From: Lachnospiraceae bacterium
Lineage (GTDB): Bacteria > Bacillota > Clostridia > Lachnospirales > Lachnospiraceae
Length of the DNA stretch: 42,164 nucleotides
Assembly (NCBI GenBank): GCA_019420465.1
Contig: JAHZHB010000059.1
Span: 1-42,164, forward strand
Direction: 5' to 3'
Shown one piece after another: positions 8,781 to 17,866 of this stretch. Within the stretch, counting starts at the first letter, position 1. Every line of letters starts with the position of its first letter. A model generated the notes under the pieces. The model saw only the letters and a list, made by a program, of their open reading frames with translations. It ran no database searches and was not told the origin of the DNA. Both the position numbers and the translations under genes were made by a program.

Positions 8781-11183
8781 TTATACGTTGTCAAAAGAAG
8801 TACGGTTGATGACTTCGTCCTGGATAGCACCGCTTAAGCGGGTGAAATAAGCACTGTATCCGGCAACACGGACAACCAGTTCCGGATGTTCTTCCGGATT
8901 GATCTTGGCATCGACCATTTCTTCACGGTTGACGACATTGAACTGGACATGTTTACCACCATTGGTAAGATATGTCTTGATAACGGAACCAAGTTTCTTT
9001 AAATCTTCTTCTGTCTTTAAGGCAGACGGATGGAATTTCATGTTTAGCAGTGTTCCCTGATACGGATCCTGGTTGACCTTCATGGCACTCTGCAGAACCG
9101 CCAGCGGGCCGTTCTTGTCTTTGCCGTGATCCGGTGAGAGAGAAGCATCTGCAAGGATCTCGCCGCTCTTACGGCCGTCCGGTGTAGCACCTGTGCAGGC
9201 ACCGCCCGGCTGATGTGCGGAGATAGAGATCGCATTCGGTGTGACTTTTCCACCGTAGGCAGTATCCATTTCGTGACAGGTATCTGCAAAGAACTGGTAG
9301 ACTTCGGCAACCAGAAGATCAGCAGCATCGTCATTGTTGCCATATTTTGGCGCGTTGACGAAGTCCTGACGCATCTCATCGTAGCCTTCCCAGTTGGCAT
9401 CGAGTGCAGTTAAAAGCTCCTGCATGGTATATTTCTTTTCGTCATAGACCAGCTTTTTGATCGCAGCCAGAGAATCGCCTGTATTGACACCGCCGACAGC
9501 ACCGAGCAGACTGCCGTTTTCAAAATCAAAATGACGATCCAGCATATCCTTACCGGAAGCTACGCCGCCTTTCATCAGAGCGGAACGGAACGGATCAGGG
9601 AACAGCTTTCTCTCAGCGATCAGTTCTACATTATTTCTTTCGGCTGCCATACTGAGCAGATATTTAAACTGCTTATAGAAAGCTGCTTTGAAATCTTCGA
9701 AAGTATCCATCTTTGTAATATCACCGGACTCGATACCTACCTGCTCTTTGGTGAAGCGGCAGAAACCGTTATGCATAAAGATATCGAAAGCCTGTGCGAT
9801 GATAAAGAAAGTAACAACCTGACTTCTTGTACGTGCCGGAATATTGCCGTCCACACAGCCTGTTGCACAGTAATCCCTGGCCTCTTCAATCGGCATGCCG
9901 CCTTCTACGAAGAACTGGATATAACTCTTGTCACTTAAGAATGCCGGCATACCAAGACCTGTTTTGACTACTTCAAGGGCCTTTAACAGGAGTTTTTCCG
10001 GTGTGTGCTCATGAACACGGACAGTAACGGTAAAATGTGGAAGCTGTGTATCTCTTGCGGATTCCAGAAGAAGGTAGGATAGCTCGTTCGTTACATCGTT
10101 ACCCTGGGCATCTGTACCGCCGATCGTCCAGTTGTACCATTTGGCCATACCGGAGTTTTTGGCACGGTTGGCCTTACCGGATACACGGTTGATCTTCATG
10201 ACCTTGCAGCGCATGATCTCAATCAGTTCAAGTACATCATCGTCGGTCATCAGCCCGTTGTCGATGTCATGACGGTAGTACGGATACATATACTGGTCAA
10301 ATCGTCCGGCTGTCGTCGTCGGAGACGGGCAGGCCAGAAGGAAGGTGAACCAGAAAGACTGCATGGCTTCATGGAAAGTCTCGGCCGGTTCATACGGTAC
10401 TTTACGGCAGATCCGTGACATTTCCAGAAGCTCGGCTTTACGTTTTTCATTCTTTTCTTCCTGCGCCATTTTTTCAGCCAGATCAGCGTAGCGGCCGGCA
10501 AAGCGTACCCATGCTTTGAATACACGGATGACAGCTTCCCAGTAATGCTGTTTATCAATACTGTCATAAGAAGTATAACGCAGATCCTTCAGACACTGCT
10601 CGGCTTCTGCGATAACAGATTTGGCGCCTTCTTTCAGAATACGCTCAAAATCGATACATACAAGGAAGAAACCAGGTCCAAGGCCGTAACCGGACATGGC
10701 AAATCCACCGCCGGAGCCACCTTTTCTGTCTTTCCAGGGCGGCAGGATCGTGCCGGATTTCATAAAGGGCCACATACGGTCATTCATACCGAGAGATTCA
10801 CTTAAAGCGTCGACAAGATTGCTGTTTAAGGCATTGTTGGCAAAACGCTCATTTAACTGGTACAGCTCTTCTTCATCTTTGGGATCGATCGTGTAGATCT
10901 CACTTTTCAGAGACTCTACTTCGTCTTTTGTCCATACACCATATTCGTACTGCATTTCCATACCGAAAGGTTTGGAAGCACCGGAACCACAGAGCAGATC
11001 GTCCTCTTCAATAAAGATGGTAATATTATCAAGAATGTGTTCGTGCAATTTGGCTCTTCTGATGATCATCGGCTCGCCGCCGGTCGCATCCAGTGACTCG
11101 TTAGCCAGTCTGAACAGTTCAATACACAGCGGATATTTGCTGATGCGCAGACTGTCTTTCATTTTTTTGACTCGTTCGTTCAT
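8781..11183 (-). CDS. Glycyl radical enzyme 1 (PFL2-like, Cys-x-Asp type)
   Basis: 800-aa glycyl radical enzyme of the PFL2/dehydratase-like size class. The thiyl loop ATGCVDGNIP puts the catalytic Cys at about 443, and the C-terminal radical loop RVAGYSAYF puts the glycyl residue at about 775. Characterised eliminases of this family (choline lyase, glycerol, diol and hydroxyproline dehydratases) have Cys-x-Glu here; this protein has Cys-Val-Asp. A Cys (about 439) precedes the loop. I chose the ATG at 11183, 7 nt after GGAGG; the ATG at 11189 is too close to it. It needs the activase encoded at 19124. It is divergent from GRE 2. The substrate is unknown. Confidence 0.85.
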   Translation of the reverse strand: MNERVKKMKDSLRISKYPLCIELFRLANESLDATGGEPMIIRRAKLHEHILDNITIFIEEDDLLCGSGASKPFGMEMQYEYGVWTKDEVESLKSEIYTIDPKDEEELYQLNERFANNALNSNLVDALSESLGMNDRMWPFMKSGTILPPWKDRKGGSGGGFAMSGYGLGPGFFLVCIDFERILKEGAKSVIAEAEQCLKDLRYTSYDSIDKQHYWEAVIRVFKAWVRFAGRYADLAEKMAQEEKNEKRKAELLEMSRICRKVPYEPAETFHEAMQSFWFTFLLACPSPTTTAGRFDQYMYPYYRHDIDNGLMTDDDVLELIEIMRCKVMKINRVSGKANRAKNSGMAKWYNWTIGGTDAQGNDVTNELSYLLLESARDTQLPHFTVTVRVHEHTPEKLLLKALEVVKTGLGMPAFLSDKSYIQFFVEGGMPIEEARDYCATGCVDGNIPARTRSQVVTFFIIAQAFDIFMHNGFCRFTKEQVGIESGDITKMDTFEDFKAAFYKQFKYLLSMAAERNNVELIAERKLFPDPFRSALMKGGVASGKDMLDRHFDFENGSLLGAVGGVNTGDSLAAIKKLVYDEKKYTMQELLTALDANWEGYDEMRQDFVNAPKYGNNDDAADLLVAEVYQFFADTCHEMDTAYGGKVTPNAISISAHQPGGACTGATPDGRKSGEILADASLSPDHGKDKNGPLAVLQSAMKVNQDPYQGTLLNMKFHPSALKTEEDLKKLGSVIKTYLTNGGKHVQFNVVNREEMVDAKINPEEHPELVVRVAGYSAYFTRLSGAIQDEVINRTSFDNV

Positions 11184-11220
11184 GTACATTCCTCCCGTTT
11201 AGTTATGTAAAACTAGGTTT

Positions 11221-11249
11221 ATTATAGAGGAGGAAAAAAGTGCGAACAA
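11221..11249 (-). promoter_or_regulatory. Promoter of glycyl radical enzyme 1
   Basis: On the - strand: TTGTTC (-35, 11249-11244), 17-nt pyrimidine-rich spacer, perfect TATAAT (-10, 11226-11221), about 40 nt upstream of the start codon. Confidence 0.65.
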
Positions 11250-11286
11250 GGGAAAATGAACAGAATATATACAGTATGGTAATGAT

Positions 11287-11321
11287 GCACAGGATTATTT
11301 TTCACCATTGTGCATGATGCC
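11287..11321. promoter_or_regulatory. Operator-like site, copy A
   Basis: GCACAGG, then TGTGCATGATGCC, with exactly 17 nt between GCACA and TGTGC. A second copy with the same spacing lies at 11396-11430. It is placed about 40 bp upstream of the GRE 1 -35 in the 374-bp GRE 1/GRE 2 divergent region. Confidence 0.45.
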
Positions 11322-11395
11322 TGTATGGAAAAAAATCATCAAGCTGCGCAGTGACAGGAAGACTGTCGACTTGTACATATAAAAATATACACTTT

Positions 11396-11430
11396 GCACA
11401 GGGTAAAAATAAAAACATGTGCGTGGTGCC
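11396..11430. promoter_or_regulatory. Operator-like site, copy B
   Basis: GCACAGG, then TGTGCGTGGTGCC, again with 17 nt between GCACA and TGTGC. The right half matches copy A at 11 of 13 positions. It lies about 130 bp upstream of the GRE 2 start. The rest of this divergent region is AT-rich and shows no convincing GRE 2 promoter. Confidence 0.45.
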
Positions 11431-11557
11431 ACGATAAAAAATAGAGGGTGTCTATTAATTAACATTGATTTGAAATCATGGTATATTTTAATAATGCAGG
11501 GCACAAAAAACAGAGAAAAACTGTTAATGTTATACAAAAATGGAAAGGCGGACGTGC

Positions 11558-13957
11558 ATGTACGAGAGAATTGAACGTATTAAAAAACGAGTTGTTATTG
11601 ACAAATATCCAATCTGTATCGAAAAATACAGGATCACGCTGGATGTTCTGGAAAAGACCAAAAATGAACCGGTGATTACACAGCGTGCAAAGATACTGGA
11701 TGCTACAGTAGAAAGAATGCCGATCGCTATTGCAGATGACGAGCTGCTTGTTGGCATCGGTGCATCCAAACCAATGGGGCTGGAAATCGATCCGCATTAT
11801 GGCATCTGGTCACAGGATGAAATCGATTCTCTGATTGAGGATGGTTACGAAATGGATCCTCAGGATGTCATAGATCTGCAGGAATTAAACAAAAAACATG
11901 ATCCGGCAACTATGATCGGGCAGATGGGAGATATTTTCTACGAGCCGGAAAATGAAAGAATACTTTCTTTACTGAAAGCCGGATTTATCCTCCCGCCATG
12001 GAAGGATAAGGCGGCAGGAAAAGGCGTTGGTGGCGGTTACTGCCAGTCCGGACTTGGACTTGGACCATCTCTTGTACTGCTGGCAGTAGATTATAACAAA
12101 ATCCTGACTCTGGGTACGAAGACTCTGATCGCACAGTGTGAAGAAGAAATGAAGAAGCTTCGTTTCTATATTACAGGTGATATTGACAAATACCGCTACT
12201 ACAAAGCGGTGATCATGTCATTGGAAGCTATGAACAAGCTGGCCGGACGATATGCCGTTCTGGCAGCAGAAATGGCTGAAAAGGAGAAAAATCCGGAAAG
12301 AAAGAAGGAACTTGAAACGATTGCATCAAACTGTCGCCGTGTGCCGATGGAACCGCCGACAACATTCTGGGAGGCCATGCAGTGCTTCTGGTTCCAGTTC
12401 CTGATGCTGAGTCCATCGACAACTTTGCCGGGCTGCCGCTTTGACCAGTATATGTATCCGTTTTATGAAAAGGATATACAGACCGGCAATATTACACCGG
12501 AATTTGCTACAGAACTGTTATGCTGTCTGCGTCTGAAAGATATGGAGCTGAACCGTACTTCAGGTAAAAATAACCGCAAGAAAAATGCAGGTATGGCCAA
12601 GTGGCATAACTTTACGATCGGCGGACAGAAGGCAGATGGTACAGATGCTACCAATGATCTGACGTATCTGATGCTGGATGCAGCCAAGATCACGAAGACA
12701 CCGCACCATACACTGACAGTTCGTGTGCACAAGGGAACACCGATGAGACTTCTGGTTAAAGCACTTGAAGTTGTCCGCATGGGGCTGGGTATGCCGGCAT
12801 TTGTTTCAGATGAAAGCTACATGAAATGCTTTACCAGCAGAGGCGTATCGGTTGAAGATGCCAGAGAGTATGTGATGACCGGATGCCTGGATGCAAACAT
12901 TCCGGGAAAATCAAGAACAGGCCCGGTTCCGATGATGACGATCCCGCTGATCTTTGATATTTTCCGTCATAATGGTGTGAATGTGGCAAATGGCGAGACA
13001 TGTGCGCTGCAGCTGGGCGACTTTACACAGTACCAGACTTTTGAAGAGCTATATGATGCCTTCGAGAAAGAACTTCGCTATTGTATGGAGATTGCAGGAG
13101 AAAAGAACAATGTTGAGCTCAAGATCACACAGGAACTTCTGGTGGATCCGCTGAGAAGTGCACTGATGTATGAGGGTATCGAGTCAGGAAAAGATACATT
13201 CTGCCGCACGATGCCGTTTGAAAATGGTGCTGTATTTAATCCGATCGGTATGGTCAATGTGGGCGATTCGCTTGCGGCGATCAAAAAACTTGTTTTTGAT
13301 GAGAAAAAATATACACTGGCACAGCTACAGACAGCACTCGATGCCAACTGGGTCGGATATGAAGACATGCAGAAAGATTTCCTTGAAGCTCCGAAATATG
13401 GCAATGATGTGGATTATGTAGATGAGATCGTAGCACGATGCTATAAATCATTCTGTGATATTGCCGGAGAGATACCGACGATTCTGGGCGGTGTACATAT
13501 CCCGACAGGTATTTCCATAACATCACACCAGCCGGGTGGTCTTCTGACAGGTGCCACACCGGATGGACGAAAGGCAGGAGAGATTCTTGCGGATGGAACA
13601 ATGTCACCGATGCATGGTATGGATAAGAATGGACCGACTGCTGTATTAAACAGTGCTATGAAGATAGATCAGGATCCGTTCCAGGCAACGCTTCTGAATA
13701 TGCGTTTTGCCCCGAATTCCTTAAAAACCGAAGAAGATCTTGAAAAGCTTGGCGGTATGATCTATGCATATCTGAATAATGGTGGAAAACATATTCAGTT
13801 TAATGTTGTAGATAATGAGACTCTGAAAGCTGCCCAGCAGGATCCGAAAAAATACAGAGATCTGGTAGTACGTGTAGCCGGATACAGTTGCTACTTTGTA
13901 CAGCTGACAAGAGCTATGCAGGATGAAGTTATAGAGAGAACACAGCAGCAGCTGTAA
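11558..13957 (+). CDS. Glycyl radical enzyme 2 (PFL2-like, Cys-x-Asp type)
   Basis: 799-aa paralogue of GRE 1. The thiyl loop MTGCLDANIPGKSR has Cys about 443 and Asp about 445, and the radical loop RVAGYSCYF has Gly about 775. Start chosen at MYERIERIK, preceded by AAAGGCGG; the in-frame ATG 18 nt upstream lacks an RBS. It shares with GRE 1 and 3 the N-terminal pattern of a basic helix followed by DKYP-like and RRAK/QRAK segments. First gene of the + strand arm (GRE 2, GRE 3, permease, URO-D-like 2). The next start is 19 nt away, so co-transcription with GRE 3 is likely. Substrate unknown. Confidence 0.85.
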   Translation: MYERIERIKKRVVIDKYPICIEKYRITLDVLEKTKNEPVITQRAKILDATVERMPIAIADDELLVGIGASKPMGLEIDPHYGIWSQDEIDSLIEDGYEMDPQDVIDLQELNKKHDPATMIGQMGDIFYEPENERILSLLKAGFILPPWKDKAAGKGVGGGYCQSGLGLGPSLVLLAVDYNKILTLGTKTLIAQCEEEMKKLRFYITGDIDKYRYYKAVIMSLEAMNKLAGRYAVLAAEMAEKEKNPERKKELETIASNCRRVPMEPPTTFWEAMQCFWFQFLMLSPSTTLPGCRFDQYMYPFYEKDIQTGNITPEFATELLCCLRLKDMELNRTSGKNNRKKNAGMAKWHNFTIGGQKADGTDATNDLTYLMLDAAKITKTPHHTLTVRVHKGTPMRLLVKALEVVRMGLGMPAFVSDESYMKCFTSRGVSVEDAREYVMTGCLDANIPGKSRTGPVPMMTIPLIFDIFRHNGVNVANGETCALQLGDFTQYQTFEELYDAFEKELRYCMEIAGEKNNVELKITQELLVDPLRSALMYEGIESGKDTFCRTMPFENGAVFNPIGMVNVGDSLAAIKKLVFDEKKYTLAQLQTALDANWVGYEDMQKDFLEAPKYGNDVDYVDEIVARCYKSFCDIAGEIPTILGGVHIPTGISITSHQPGGLLTGATPDGRKAGEILADGTMSPMHGMDKNGPTAVLNSAMKIDQDPFQATLLNMRFAPNSLKTEEDLEKLGGMIYAYLNNGGKHIQFNVVDNETLKAAQQDPKKYRDLVVRVAGYSCYFVQLTRAMQDEVIERTQQQL

Positions 13958-13976
13958 CCTATAAGGAGGAGAGAAA

Positions 13977-16373
13977 ATGGCAACAGAGCGTATTAAACGT
14001 ATGCAGGAAGCTTTAAAAGTAGACAAATATCCATTCTGTGCAGAAAAAGCCAAATATGTGATTGAGTCCTGGCGGGAAAATGAGGGACTGCCCTCCATAC
14101 TTCGCCGTGCAAAAGCGACTGCGAATTATCTGGATAAAAGAACAATCTATATTGACGATAATGAATTGATCTGCGGTAACTGTGCATCCAAACCGATGGG
14201 GCTGGAAGCATCCTGCTGGGGACCGTTCTGGGATGACGAGGATCTGGACAGTATTCTGGAAGGTAATTATACGATTTCCGATGAAGACAGAGCAACTCTT
14301 CGTTCACTGGACTCCTTCTGGGAGGGCGAAAGCCGTCAGATGTACGAATGGCAGGGGCGTTTCTATGATGATGAACGTCTGTGGCCTTTTATCCGCTCCG
14401 GCATTCTCTGCCCACCGTGGACCAGTAAAGTAAAAGGCCGTGGTTCAGGTGGCGCCGGTTTTGGCTGGGGACTTGGTATTGGTTTGAGCTTTTTTGTACC
14501 AGATTACAAAAAAGTTATTGATGAAGGTATTGCAGCCCGTGTAAAAGAAGCAGAAGAAGAACTTAGAAAGGTACGTTATGTAGATAATGATTCTTTTGAT
14601 AAAGCAGACTATTTAAGAGCATGTATTATTGCACTGACAGCTATGCAGAGAATGTACCATCGCTATGGTGATGCCTGTACGAAAAAAGCAGAAGAGACAA
14701 AAGATGCAGTGCGCAAGGCTGAACTTGAACGTATGGCAGATACCTGCCACAGTCTGGCGGAAAACGGGGCAAGAGATTTCCGTGATGCAATACAGGCATT
14801 CTGGTTCTACTGGATGATGATCACCCATGGAACTGTACCGGGCGGTCGCTTTGATCAGTTTATGTATCCATATTATAAGAGAGATATTGAAAATGGTACA
14901 TTGACAAAAGATGAAGCACTGGAGCTGATAGAGTGTCTGCGTATCAAGATCATGCAGTTTAACTTTGTATCAGGAAATGCAAAACAGCGTGACAAATGGG
15001 CCGGAATGGCCAGATGGCACAATTTCCTGATTGGTGGTGTGGATAAAGATGGAAACGATGTGACAAATGAACTGTCTTATTTGCTGTTAAAGGCTGCATA
15101 CGAGGTACGTACACCACAGTTCACAATCACAGTACGTGTTAATGAAAATACACCGGATGAACTGATGCTTGAAGCTATGCGGCTGGTAAAGACAGGCCTT
15201 GGCATGCCGGCATTTGTATCTGACAAGAGTTATATTCAGGGTCTGGTAGATCAGGGGGTTCCGCTCGAGGAGGCCAGAGATTATGCACTTGCCGGCTGTC
15301 TGGATCTGAATCTTCCGGGCAAATCCCGTATCAATGCGCTGGGTATGTTTATTGTACCAAAGGTGCTGGATATTACGATGCACAATGGTGTGATGCGTGA
15401 AACCGGTGAGCAGCTCGGTTATCGCACCGGTGAGATGAAGGATTTCAAATCGTATGAGGAGTTTGAAGCTGCCTTTAAGAAACAGCTGTATTATTTCCTC
15501 GGTATGTACAATGAGGAGCACAATATTCTCTGCCGTGTAACCAGAGAGATCAACTGTGATGTTGTACATTCTGCATTTGCTTATGATGGTATCAAATGTG
15601 GTAAGGATATTTCCAACCGAAAGATGCCGTATGAGAATGCTTCTTTGCTGAACCCGGTGGGAATGATCAGTGTTGTCAATTCTCTGGCTGCGATCAAGGA
15701 TGTCGTATTTAACAGACATTTATGCACAATGGAAGAGATGTTTAATGCTATTGAAGCCAACTGGGAGGGGTATGAAGAATTACATAAGATCTGCCAGGAT
15801 GCACCGAAATTTGGTAATGGTATCGATCTGGTAGACGATATTGCTGCAGATATGTTTAAATTCTGGTCTGACAGCGCAAAGACATTTACTACAATCTACG
15901 GTGAACCACCGAGACCAACGGGTATTTCCATTACAGCACATGCACCGGGTGGAGCATGCACCTGTGCTACTCCGGATGGCCGCTATAATGGGCAGACGTT
16001 GCCGGATGGTGTGGTATCTCCGGCACAGGGTACAGATACCAACGGACCGACAGTATCTCTTGGCAGTGCAATGAAGATCAATCAGGATCCATTCAATGCG
16101 ATGCTGCTGAATATGAAGATGCATCCATCTGCACTCCAGACGGATGAAGATTTAATGAAGCTTGCCAATCTGGTAAAAACGTACCTCTTAAATGGAGGAA
16201 AGCATATCCAGTTTAACGTTGTAGATAATGAGACTCTGAGAAAAGCCCAGGAAAAACCGGAAGATTACAGAGATCTTGTTGTCCGCGTGGCCGGATACAG
16301 TACTTACTTTACGATTCTGACACCTGCAGTACAGAATGAATTGATTGCAAGAACCGAAAACAAGCTGAATTGA
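13977..16373 (+). CDS. Glycyl radical enzyme 3 (PFL2-like, Cys-x-Asp type)
   Basis: 798-aa third paralogue. The thiyl loop LAGCLDLNLPGKSR has Cys441 and Asp443; the radical loop RVAGYSTYF has Gly773. AAGGAGGAG precedes the ATG. The active-site side (VPGGRFDQFMYPYY, WAGMARWHNFLIGG) follows GRE 1 and 2, but the N-terminal third differs more, so the three are probably not redundant copies. They may act on related substrates, on successive intermediates, or as unlike subunits of one oligomer. That last idea is speculative, because known enzymes of this class are homodimers. Confidence 0.85.
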   Translation: MATERIKRMQEALKVDKYPFCAEKAKYVIESWRENEGLPSILRRAKATANYLDKRTIYIDDNELICGNCASKPMGLEASCWGPFWDDEDLDSILEGNYTISDEDRATLRSLDSFWEGESRQMYEWQGRFYDDERLWPFIRSGILCPPWTSKVKGRGSGGAGFGWGLGIGLSFFVPDYKKVIDEGIAARVKEAEEELRKVRYVDNDSFDKADYLRACIIALTAMQRMYHRYGDACTKKAEETKDAVRKAELERMADTCHSLAENGARDFRDAIQAFWFYWMMITHGTVPGGRFDQFMYPYYKRDIENGTLTKDEALELIECLRIKIMQFNFVSGNAKQRDKWAGMARWHNFLIGGVDKDGNDVTNELSYLLLKAAYEVRTPQFTITVRVNENTPDELMLEAMRLVKTGLGMPAFVSDKSYIQGLVDQGVPLEEARDYALAGCLDLNLPGKSRINALGMFIVPKVLDITMHNGVMRETGEQLGYRTGEMKDFKSYEEFEAAFKKQLYYFLGMYNEEHNILCRVTREINCDVVHSAFAYDGIKCGKDISNRKMPYENASLLNPVGMISVVNSLAAIKDVVFNRHLCTMEEMFNAIEANWEGYEELHKICQDAPKFGNGIDLVDDIAADMFKFWSDSAKTFTTIYGEPPRPTGISITAHAPGGACTCATPDGRYNGQTLPDGVVSPAQGTDTNGPTVSLGSAMKINQDPFNAMLLNMKMHPSALQTDEDLMKLANLVKTYLLNGGKHIQFNVVDNETLRKAQEKPEDYRDLVVRVAGYSTYFTILTPAVQNELIARTENKLN

Positions 16374-16411
16374 TACGTCGCTTGTAAGAAAATCAAGGAG
16401 GAAAGTATCAT

Positions 16412-17713
16412 ATGGACAAAGTAGTTATATTTTTCGTGGGGTTTGCGCTGGCGGTTATTCTGGCGCAGAAGCTTAAAATCAATGCCGGTTTTGTGGCAAT
16501 CGGATTTGGCTTTATTCTGACATGGATTTTTGGCGGAGAGAACGGATCGAGTTCAGCTTTTATTAAAGCATTCCCGGTCAATTTGTTCTGGAATTATTCC
16601 ATGCCGGTTATCTTTTACGCTTTTGCAGCGGCAAACGGTACGCTGGAAGTCCTGGGTCAGAAGATTTCCTACAAATTCCGTAATGCAAGATGGGCTCTGC
16701 CAATTGCGATGTGTATCGTAGGTGCTGTAGTTGCAGCTGCAGGTGCAGGTACTATGAATACCTTTATCGTTGCTCCGCTGGCATGGGGACTTTGTATGGC
16801 AGCAGGTGTTACACCGATGATCGTACCGGTTTCTCTGTGGTGTGGTTCCTTTATCGGATCCTTCCTCCCGTGGACTTCCAATGGTGCGCTTCTTGAAGGT
16901 ATGTATACAGAGTATCTGCCAGGCGTAGATCCGATGGCTATGGCAGTTCGTGTAGCAGTTTATTATATCATTCTGGCAGTTGTTTTCCTGGCCGTGATGT
17001 ATGTTCTGACAAAAGCCTGGAAGCTGGATGAGAATGGATCCAAGGATTTCATGAAAAAACCGGAACCGTTTAACAAATATCAGATCGTTACATTGGTTAC
17101 AATCTTCGTATGCATCGCACTGCTTCTGGTTCCGTCTATTTTGAAACAGTTCATCAAAGCTCCGGCTCTTAAGTGGATGAGCTCTAACTTCAGCCTTCCG
17201 GTTACTTCTGTTATCGGTATCAGTGTTGTCGCTGTTTTCGGTGGTTGTCAGCTGAAAAAAGTGCTGGCTGAGAAGGTAAACTGGAACATGATCCTTCTGA
17301 TCACAGGTATGGGTATGTACTGTACGCTGGCTAATACGTTAGGTATTGTTGATACGCTGGGTACAGCTATGCAGAATATGCCGGCTGCATTTGTACCGCC
17401 GTGTCTGTCTCTGATCGGTTCCGCACTGAGTCTGGTTACCAGTGCAAGTACGGTACAGCCGCTGTTGTTCTCCATGATGCCGGCGCTGTCAGGTGCTACC
17501 GGATTAAGCTTTGCCGCTCTTGTTGTTCCGATGATGATGGGTGTTGGTGTTACATCCTTCAGTCCGGTATCCACCGGTGGGGCTGCCTGTCTGATCGGTG
17601 CTCCGGCGGAAGAAGCCAACAAGCTGTTTAACAAGATGCTGATCACGGCAATCTGCCTGATGATCATCTGTGCGATCCTCTGTGCAACTCCTTTAATGAG
17701 AATCGGCGCATAA
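16412..17713 (+). CDS. SLC13/MatC-like carboxylate permease
   Basis: 433-aa integral membrane protein with about 11-12 hydrophobic segments, in two halves that each carry a Ser/Thr/Gly/Ala-rich re-entrant region (AGAGTMNTFIVAPLAW; TSFSPVSTGGAACLIGAP). This is the layout of the ion-transporter (SLC13/ArsB) superfamily, and of the branch annotated as dicarboxylate carrier MatC. GGAGG before the ATG. It sits inside the GRE operon, so it probably imports the pathway substrate, most likely an organic anion. The specific substrate cannot be read from the sequence. Confidence 0.75.
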   Translation: MDKVVIFFVGFALAVILAQKLKINAGFVAIGFGFILTWIFGGENGSSSAFIKAFPVNLFWNYSMPVIFYAFAAANGTLEVLGQKISYKFRNARWALPIAMCIVGAVVAAAGAGTMNTFIVAPLAWGLCMAAGVTPMIVPVSLWCGSFIGSFLPWTSNGALLEGMYTEYLPGVDPMAMAVRVAVYYIILAVVFLAVMYVLTKAWKLDENGSKDFMKKPEPFNKYQIVTLVTIFVCIALLLVPSILKQFIKAPALKWMSSNFSLPVTSVIGISVVAVFGGCQLKKVLAEKVNWNMILLITGMGMYCTLANTLGIVDTLGTAMQNMPAAFVPPCLSLIGSALSLVTSASTVQPLLFSMMPALSGATGLSFAALVVPMMMGVGVTSFSPVSTGGAACLIGAPAEEANKLFNKMLITAICLMIICAILCATPLMRIGA

Positions 17714-17744
17714 AAACTGAATATTGAATATTTTGTACTGCAGA

Positions 17745-17780
17745 TATATGCACAGGCAGGGTATCCTGTCTGTGCATATA
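17745..17780. repeat. 16-bp hairpin after the permease gene
   Basis: The stem TATATGCACAGGCAGG pairs with its complement around a 4-nt loop, with one G-T pair. No T-run follows on either strand, so it is not a normal intrinsic terminator. It contains GCACAGG and CTGTGCAT, the same words as the sites between GRE 1 and GRE 2, and may be an operator or an RNA processing/stability stem. Confidence 0.55.
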
Positions 17781-17790
17781 AAAAGATAGT

Positions 17791-17827
17791 TATATCTGAG
17801 TACAGCAAGTGGCTGCACTGAGATATA
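17791..17827. repeat. Second hairpin in the permease/URO-D gap
   Basis: TATATCT pairs with AGATATA, with an inner CAGC/GCTG stem. Together with the preceding hairpin it fills most of the 153-bp gap, which holds no gene. It could shield the 5' end of the URO-D message or set a different expression level. Confidence 0.4.
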
Positions 17828-17866
17828 GGTATCTGAAAATCCATATTATAAAGGAGAGTTACAAGA

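Noticed and set aside
8781..16373. Assignment of a GRE as trans-4-hydroxyproline dehydratase (HypD), because proB and proA are nearby.
   Set aside because: The active-site motif is Cys-x-Asp rather than the Cys-x-Glu expected for HypD, proC is not beside the GREs, and proBA are in a separate block after a strong terminator.
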